Notes under the pieces: generated by a model | Seen by the model: only the letters and a program-made list of their open reading frames with translations | What the model was told of the DNA's origin: nothing | The model's database searches: none | Made by a program: the position numbers and the translations under genes | Origin: Falsihalocynthiibacter halioticoli | GTDB taxonomy: Bacteria; Pseudomonadota; Alphaproteobacteria; Rhodobacterales; Rhodobacteraceae | Direction: 5' to 3' | Assembly: GCF_025802015.1 (NCBI RefSeq) | Contig: NZ_JAOYFC010000001.1 | Coordinates: 434,001 to 498,000, forward strand | DNA: 64,000 nucleotides | Shown here: positions 59,725-64,000 of the stretch, one piece after another | How the letters are laid out: each line of letters begins with the position of its first letter | How positions within the stretch are numbered: the first letter of the stretch is position 1

Positions 59725-59994
59725 ATGCTGTTTTCATTTCTGCGGGCGTCGCTTCTTGGTTTTGCTGTCCTGACGGTGATCTACTTCATTATGCGTTGGT
59801 ACGTATTCTCGCTTCGCCGCGAAGAACTGGAAAAAGAATTTGACCAAGAGGTGCAATCCGGCGATCGCGATGCCTATGTTGAAGCAGGTATGAAGGAGTA
59901 TCGGAAGTCGCCGTTGCGTAAACTTCTGTTGCTAGTGTATATCGTGCCGCTTCTGCTCTATGTTGCTGTGATGTATTTTATAAATTTTAACTGA
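59725..59994 (+). CDS. Small two-helix membrane protein next to DUF1523
   Basis: An 89-residue protein with membrane segments at about 5-28 and 68-86 and a charged middle (REELEKEFDQEVQSGDRDAYVEAG). It is seven bases before the DUF1523 gene and presumably co-expressed. I do not know a named family. Function unknown. Confidence 0.75.
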   Translation: MLFSFLRASLLGFAVLTVIYFIMRWYVFSLRREELEKEFDQEVQSGDRDAYVEAGMKEYRKSPLRKLLLLVYIVPLLLYVAVMYFINFN

Positions 59995-60001
59995 GGGCGT
60001 C

Positions 60002-60655
60002 ATGCGCTACGTAAAAATAACTTTCTGGGTCCTTCTTGCGGCGCTTGTTGTTGCGTTTTTTAGTTACAATCTTCCCAAGCGTGACATCGTTCGGATTACG
60101 GGAACTGAAGTCATTCGCACGGATTTGTCAGGGGCGAACCGGTTTTTCTATGCCGAGCCGGATAGCGGAAATTCCCCTCAAGCCAACCGCGATCTGCGGC
60201 TTATCAATACGGTTTTCGAGAGCGGAAAGGTCAAGGTTTTCCGCAATGAGGATACTGGGTTATTCGGCTGGCCGCCCTACTTTAAAATCGACAGTTCCAA
60301 CATGCACGCGGAGGCTGCCGATCTTGTTTCGACCCGCGATGCACCAGTTTGGGTTGCGATAACACATTATGGTTGGCGCAGCGAATTCCTGTCGATCTAT
60401 CCGAATGCCATCAAGTTCAAGGTGGTTGAGGGGCCGGATGTGCGGCTTATCCCGTGGATGAGCATTATCATTCTGTTGCTCTGTGTGGCGTTTGTGTTTT
60501 GGCTCTGGCGGGTTTGGGTGCAGTTCAAGGAGCGCAAGATTGACCCTTTGCTGGATGATGCCAACAATACGATTGAGGCCGTGGATCAGCGCGCTGACGC
60601 CGCCAAAGATCAGGCGCGAAGCTGGTGGGCGCGGCTGACACGCCGCAAACCCTGA
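60002..60655 (+). CDS. DUF1523 family membrane protein
   Basis: A 217-residue protein with an N-terminal helix (TFWVLLAALVVAFFS) and a second helix near 155-178 (IIILLLCVAFVFWLWRVW), leaving about 130 residues in the periplasm (DIVRITGTEVIRTD, NRDLRLINTVFESGK, VWVAITHYGWRSEFLS). A C-terminal tail is coiled and charged. DUF1523 is a family of unknown function. It is convergent with the ALDH gene. Confidence 0.88.
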   Translation: MRYVKITFWVLLAALVVAFFSYNLPKRDIVRITGTEVIRTDLSGANRFFYAEPDSGNSPQANRDLRLINTVFESGKVKVFRNEDTGLFGWPPYFKIDSSNMHAEAADLVSTRDAPVWVAITHYGWRSEFLSIYPNAIKFKVVEGPDVRLIPWMSIIILLLCVAFVFWLWRVWVQFKERKIDPLLDDANNTIEAVDQRADAAKDQARSWWARLTRRKP

Positions 60656-60671
60656 TTATTCGCCGTATGGC

Positions 60672-63041
60672 CTACTCTCCGTAAGGCACCCAGATGTTCT
60701 TGACCTCGGTGGCGTGCCCAAGGAACTCGCGGCCTTCGCCATCTTTGCCGAACCAGTCGCGCGCTTGGCCTTGGTTAAGCCATGTGCGCTTGAGGTTAGA
60801 TGCCGATGCTGCCTCTAGAGTTGCCGTCAAGTCAGGCGTAGAGGAGAAACTCCACACTGCATCCACATCCATGTGATCGGCCAGCGTTTTCCCAAGGTCG
60901 GCATGGTCGCCTGTCACGATACTTACCACACCCGCAGGAACATCTGATGTCTCGAGCACCTGATAGAAATCGGTTGCGGCAAGGGGGAAGGCTTGGCTTG
61001 CGCAAAGGATTGCGGTGTTGCCCATTGCGATCGCAGGAGCCATCACTGAAATCGCGCCAAGAAGCGGCGCCTCATCCGGACACAGGGCGCCGATCACGCC
61101 AACCGGTTCTTTCATCGCCAATGCAACGCCACGGATCGGAACCCCGTGGGCCTGACCGTCGTATTTGTCGGCCCATGCCGCATAGGTGAACAAACGAGAA
61201 ATCGTGGCTTCAACCTCGGCTTTGCCACTATGTTTCTTGCTTTTGGGCTGCATCTCGCCGAGCCGCGCGGCAAATTCCTCGGCACGCGCTGAAAGGTTCT
61301 CGGCGATGTAGTAAAGGATCTGCGCACGCAGGTGCCCCGTTGTCTTGGCCCAGCCAGCGGCTTTGTGCGCAGCTTCGACCGCGTTGCGGATATCCTTGCG
61401 ATTACCGATGCCGACGTGACCCAGCAGGTGGCCTTTCGGCCCATAGACAGGTTTTGAGTAGCCGCCGTCTGGGCGCGCTTGTTTCCCGCCGATATAGAAT
61501 TTTGCAGTACGATCAAGCCCATCGACAACCGGTGATTTCGGCGCGGCAATCGGAGCGACTGGTGCAAGTTTTTTCGCCGTGGTTTTGGGTTTTGTATAGG
61601 CAGCAAGCCCCTCCCAGCCGCCTTCGCGGCCCATACCGCTTTCGCGACGTCCGCCAAATCCGGCGGCCGCATCAAAGAGGTTGGTTGCATTGACCCAAAC
61701 AACGCCCGCAACCAGTTTTGGCGCGATATCAAGTGCGAGGTTTATGTTCTCCGTCCAGAGCGTGGCGGCCAATCCATAGCGCGTGTTATTGGCAAGCTGC
61801 ACAGCCTCAGAGGGGGTGCGGAACGTTGTAGCACAGAGGACAGGCCCGAAGATTTCCTCCTGCATGAGCGGCGAGGCGCTGTGCAGGTCGGTAATCAATG
61901 TTGGTGGATAGAAACAACCTTCGACAGGCATGTCGCAAGGAGCGTGATAGACCTCGCCATCACCGCCATGGGTTTTCACGAGGTTGGTGATGGTTTCAAG
62001 CTGCACTGGATCAACGATTGCACCTACGTCGATGCATTTATCAAGTGGATCGCCGATGCGAAGGCTGGCCATACGTTTGCGTAAGCGGGCATAGAATTCT
62101 TCCGCAATACCTTCCTGCACCAAGAGGCGTGACCCTGCACAACAGACTTGCCCTTGATTGAACCAGATCGCATCAACAAGCCCCTCAATGGCACTGTCGA
62201 TATCGGCATCCTCGAATACGATGTAAGGGGATTTGCCGCCCAGTTCGAGCGTGAGGGATTTGCCTTGCCCTGCGGTGGCCTCGCGGATTCTGCGGCCAAC
62301 CGAGGTGCTGCCGGTAAAGGCAACTTTGTCCACGTCCTCATGCGTGACAATGGCTTCGCCCGTTTTCCCGTCGCCCGTTACGATGTTGATAACGCCCTTC
62401 GGTACATCAGCTTCTACACAGATCTCAGCAAAGAGGAGTGCGGTGAGCGAGGTATACTCCGCCGGTTTCAACACAACGGTATTGCCGGTTGCGATGGCAG
62501 GCGCGATTTTCCACGCGAGCATTAAAAGCGGGAAGTTCCACGGGATGACCTGCCCACAAACGCCGATTGCCTCTGCCTCGGGCAGTTCGCTTTCCATGAG
62601 CTGCGCCATGCCAGCGTGGAAATAGAAATGTCGCGCGACAAGCGGGATGTCGATATCGCGGCTTTCGCGGATCGGTTTCCCGTTGTCGAGTGTTTCCAGA
62701 ACAGCAAAGAGGCGCGCGTGTTTCTGCAAAAGGCGGGCGATTGCATAAAGCACCTTGGCGCGCTCATGCCCCTTGGTCTTGGACCATTTCGGGAATGCCG
62801 CGCGGGCAGCGGAAACGGCTTTGTTCACCTCGGCTTTACCTGCTTGCGAAATTATCGCGAGCTCTTCGCCTGTTGCTGGATTGCGCGTTGCAAAGCCTTT
62901 GGCAGGGGAGGTGAACTCACCATTGATGAAATGGCCGAACTTGCCGTCTTTTTCTTTGATCCACGCCATGGCCTCGGCGCTGCTTTCGGGCGCGGGGCCA
63001 TATGTCATGGAGTCAAAAACCTCTTTCACGTTTACGGTCAT
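60672..63041 (-). CDS. ALDH16-type tandem aldehyde dehydrogenase, second domain non-catalytic
   Basis: A 789-residue protein of two fused aldehyde dehydrogenase domains. The first has the general base Glu266 (LTLELGGK) and nucleophile Cys300 (FNQGQVCCAGSR). The second (from about residue 510) is shorter, and its matching segment reads NQGQARDW, with Arg761 where Cys should be, so it is inactive. This is the ALDH16 pattern; a bacterial ALDH16 of this kind from Loktanella has been studied structurally. It ends three bases after deoC begins downstream, so deoC-ALDH form one operon for deoxyribose-5-phosphate breakdown (acetaldehyde oxidation). Confidence 0.9.
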   Translation of the reverse strand: MTVNVKEVFDSMTYGPAPESSAEAMAWIKEKDGKFGHFINGEFTSPAKGFATRNPATGEELAIISQAGKAEVNKAVSAARAAFPKWSKTKGHERAKVLYAIARLLQKHARLFAVLETLDNGKPIRESRDIDIPLVARHFYFHAGMAQLMESELPEAEAIGVCGQVIPWNFPLLMLAWKIAPAIATGNTVVLKPAEYTSLTALLFAEICVEADVPKGVINIVTGDGKTGEAIVTHEDVDKVAFTGSTSVGRRIREATAGQGKSLTLELGGKSPYIVFEDADIDSAIEGLVDAIWFNQGQVCCAGSRLLVQEGIAEEFYARLRKRMASLRIGDPLDKCIDVGAIVDPVQLETITNLVKTHGGDGEVYHAPCDMPVEGCFYPPTLITDLHSASPLMQEEIFGPVLCATTFRTPSEAVQLANNTRYGLAATLWTENINLALDIAPKLVAGVVWVNATNLFDAAAGFGGRRESGMGREGGWEGLAAYTKPKTTAKKLAPVAPIAAPKSPVVDGLDRTAKFYIGGKQARPDGGYSKPVYGPKGHLLGHVGIGNRKDIRNAVEAAHKAAGWAKTTGHLRAQILYYIAENLSARAEEFAARLGEMQPKSKKHSGKAEVEATISRLFTYAAWADKYDGQAHGVPIRGVALAMKEPVGVIGALCPDEAPLLGAISVMAPAIAMGNTAILCASQAFPLAATDFYQVLETSDVPAGVVSIVTGDHADLGKTLADHMDVDAVWSFSSTPDLTATLEAASASNLKRTWLNQGQARDWFGKDGEGREFLGHATEVKNIWVPYGE

Positions 63042-63044
63042 AAT

Positions 63045-64000
63045 CTATCCAATCGCGTGGCGGTAATCGGCGGAGTAGCGGCCGGTGACCTGATGTTCGA
63101 GTTGTCGTTCGATGTCGCCCAGAAGCGAGCTTGCGCCGAAGCGGAAGAGGTCTGGCTGAAGCCAGCGGTCTCCGAGTTCGTCCTTGATGAGGGCAAGGTA
63201 AGTGAGGGCATCCTTGGCTTTGGAAATCCCGCCCGCAGGTTTGTACCCGACACGGAATCCCGTACGCGCGTGATAGGCGCGGATGGCGCGGATCATCACA
63301 AGGCTTACGGGCAGAGTGGCATTCACTGGCTCCTTGCCCGTTGAGGTTTTGATGAAATCAGCGCCTGCCATCATGCACACAAGGCTTGCTTTGGCGACGT
63401 TGCGCAGAGTGCCGAGCTCGCCTGTGGCCAAAATCGCCTTAACATGAGCGTCACCACAGGATTCACGCATGGCGCGCATCTCGTCATAGATTGCCTGCCA
63501 GTTTCCGGTAAGGGCGTGGCGGCGGGATATGACGATATCAATCTCCTTGGCACCTGCGTGAACGCTCTCGCGGATTTCCTGTAGTCTTAGGGGAAGCGGC
63601 GAGAGACCCGCGGGAAAGCCCGTGGAAACAGCGGCAACGGGAATGCCGGTCCCATCAAGTGCCTTGACCGCGGTTTCGACCATATCGTGATAAACACAAA
63701 CCGCGCCTGTTGTGATTGGCGGCATGTCGAGCGCGTCGAGAATGTCCTGCCGCACCGGATGAGCAGCTTTGGCACATAGGCGGCGCACGCGTCCCCATGT
63801 GTCGTCGCCCGAAAGTGTTGTGAGGTCGATCATTGTGATCGCCTTCAGGAGCCACGCGGCCTGATACTCCTTCTTGACCGAGCGCCGTCCTGGAAGTGTT
63901 TTTGCGCGGCGTTCAATGGCGGATGTGTTGGCCTGTGCGGCGGCAACCCAATCCATATCAAGCTCCATACCGGCATTGCGCGGCTCATGGAGTTGGGGCA
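63045..64000 (-). CDS. deoC: Deoxyribose-phosphate aldolase (5' end cut by window edge)
   Basis: Splits 2-deoxyribose-5-phosphate to glyceraldehyde-3-phosphate and acetaldehyde. The catalytic Lys is in DFIKTSTGKE and a second conserved Lys in YKPAGGI; VAAVSTGFPAG is also typical. The frame stays open to the right edge (PQLHEPRNAG precedes the Met at 63968), so the start is outside the window and this Met is probably internal. It is three bases before the ALDH gene, which would oxidise the acetaldehyde. Confidence 0.94.
   Translation of the reverse strand, partial: PQLHEPRNAGMELDMDWVAAAQANTSAIERRAKTLPGRRSVKKEYQAAWLLKAITMIDLTTLSGDDTWGRVRRLCAKAAHPVRQDILDALDMPPITTGAVCVYHDMVETAVKALDGTGIPVAAVSTGFPAGLSPLPLRLQEIRESVHAGAKEIDIVISRRHALTGNWQAIYDEMRAMRESCGDAHVKAILATGELGTLRNVAKASLVCMMAGADFIKTSTGKEPVNATLPVSLVMIRAIRAYHARTGFRVGYKPAGGISKAKDALTYLALIKDELGDRWLQPDLFRFGASSLLGDIERQLEHQVTGRYSADYRHAIG

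Noticed and set aside
1..64000. tRNA/rRNA genes, CRISPR arrays, IS elements, prophage or toxin-antitoxin pairs
   Set aside because: None seen on reading: no repeat-spacer pattern, no transposase or integrase motif and no composition break.

Overview
The window is a chromosomal stretch of an alphaproteobacterium, most likely a marine Rhodobacteraceae (Roseobacter-group) species. This rests on gene content and order: hemF/hemE/hemC with an SDR, a DUF5928 glycosyltransferase, a DUF1285 protein, a zf-CHCC protein beside polA, a tandem ALDH16-type dehydrogenase followed by deoC, and nirK-nirV with norCBQD. Base composition looks moderately GC-rich and even throughout. I see no IS element, integrase, tRNA, rRNA, phage gene or CRISPR array, so this is vertically organised chromosome rather than an island. 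Genus cannot be fixed from the sequence alone.

Layout. 1-5.2 kb: end of clpS, an RsmC-like methyltransferase, an SDR lacking its catalytic residues, and tetrapyrrole genes hemF, hemE and hemC. 5.2-10.7 kb: an FAD-linked 2-hydroxyacid dehydrogenase, a GntR/FCD regulator and a TRAP transporter of the 2-oxoacid/lactate type; a 13-bp element is shared between the regulator and transporter promoters. 10.8-12.1 kb: a stand-alone Hpt protein divergent from a NarL-type response regulator. 12.1-19.1 kb: urea ABC transporter urtABCDE with a divergent LysR regulator. 19.1-27.7 kb: nitrite and NO respiration (nirV, nirK, norD, norQ, norB, norC, nnrS), with four FNR/NnrR-like boxes; no NnrR/FNR gene lies in the window. 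27.7-30.2 kb: a GlcC-like GntR regulator, an OmpA-like lipoprotein and an Ada-like methyltransferase. 30.3-34.8 kb: nth, a PfkB kinase, denD, a threonine/serine dehydratase and a sulfotransferase. 34.9-42.8 kb: DUF5928 glycosyltransferase, HIT protein, orphan ABC ATPase, zf-CHCC protein, polA, a YafY/VOC pair and DUF1285. 42.9-50.7 kb: a translationally coupled MoxR/DUF58/DUF4159/VWA cluster, a small periplasmic protein and DUF599. 50.7-54.7 kb: glycolate oxidase glcDEF. 54.7-64 kb: trypsin-like protease, Hsp20 under a probable ROSE RNA thermometer, a VWA protein coupled to an ECF sigma factor, an alpha/beta hydrolase, DUF1523, ALDH16-type dehydrogenase and deoC (cut by the right edge).

How the genes work together. 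Three modules import or oxidise small carbon and nitrogen compounds: 2-hydroxyacid/2-oxoacid, glycolate, and urea. A respiratory module reduces nitrite to N2O via NO. The regulatory wiring is the most informative part. Candidate operators link the GntR regulator at 6.8 kb to the TRAP operon, the GntR regulator at 28 kb to glcDEF some 22 kb away, a LysR box to urtA, and FNR-type boxes to nirK, norC and nnrS. No wholly new defence or mobile system was found. The most unusual items are the catalytically degenerate SDR, the VWA protein in an anti-sigma position, the glycosyltransferase/sulfotransferase pair, and the repeated use of a TTAG/TTAA tetranucleotide as a shared convergent stop.
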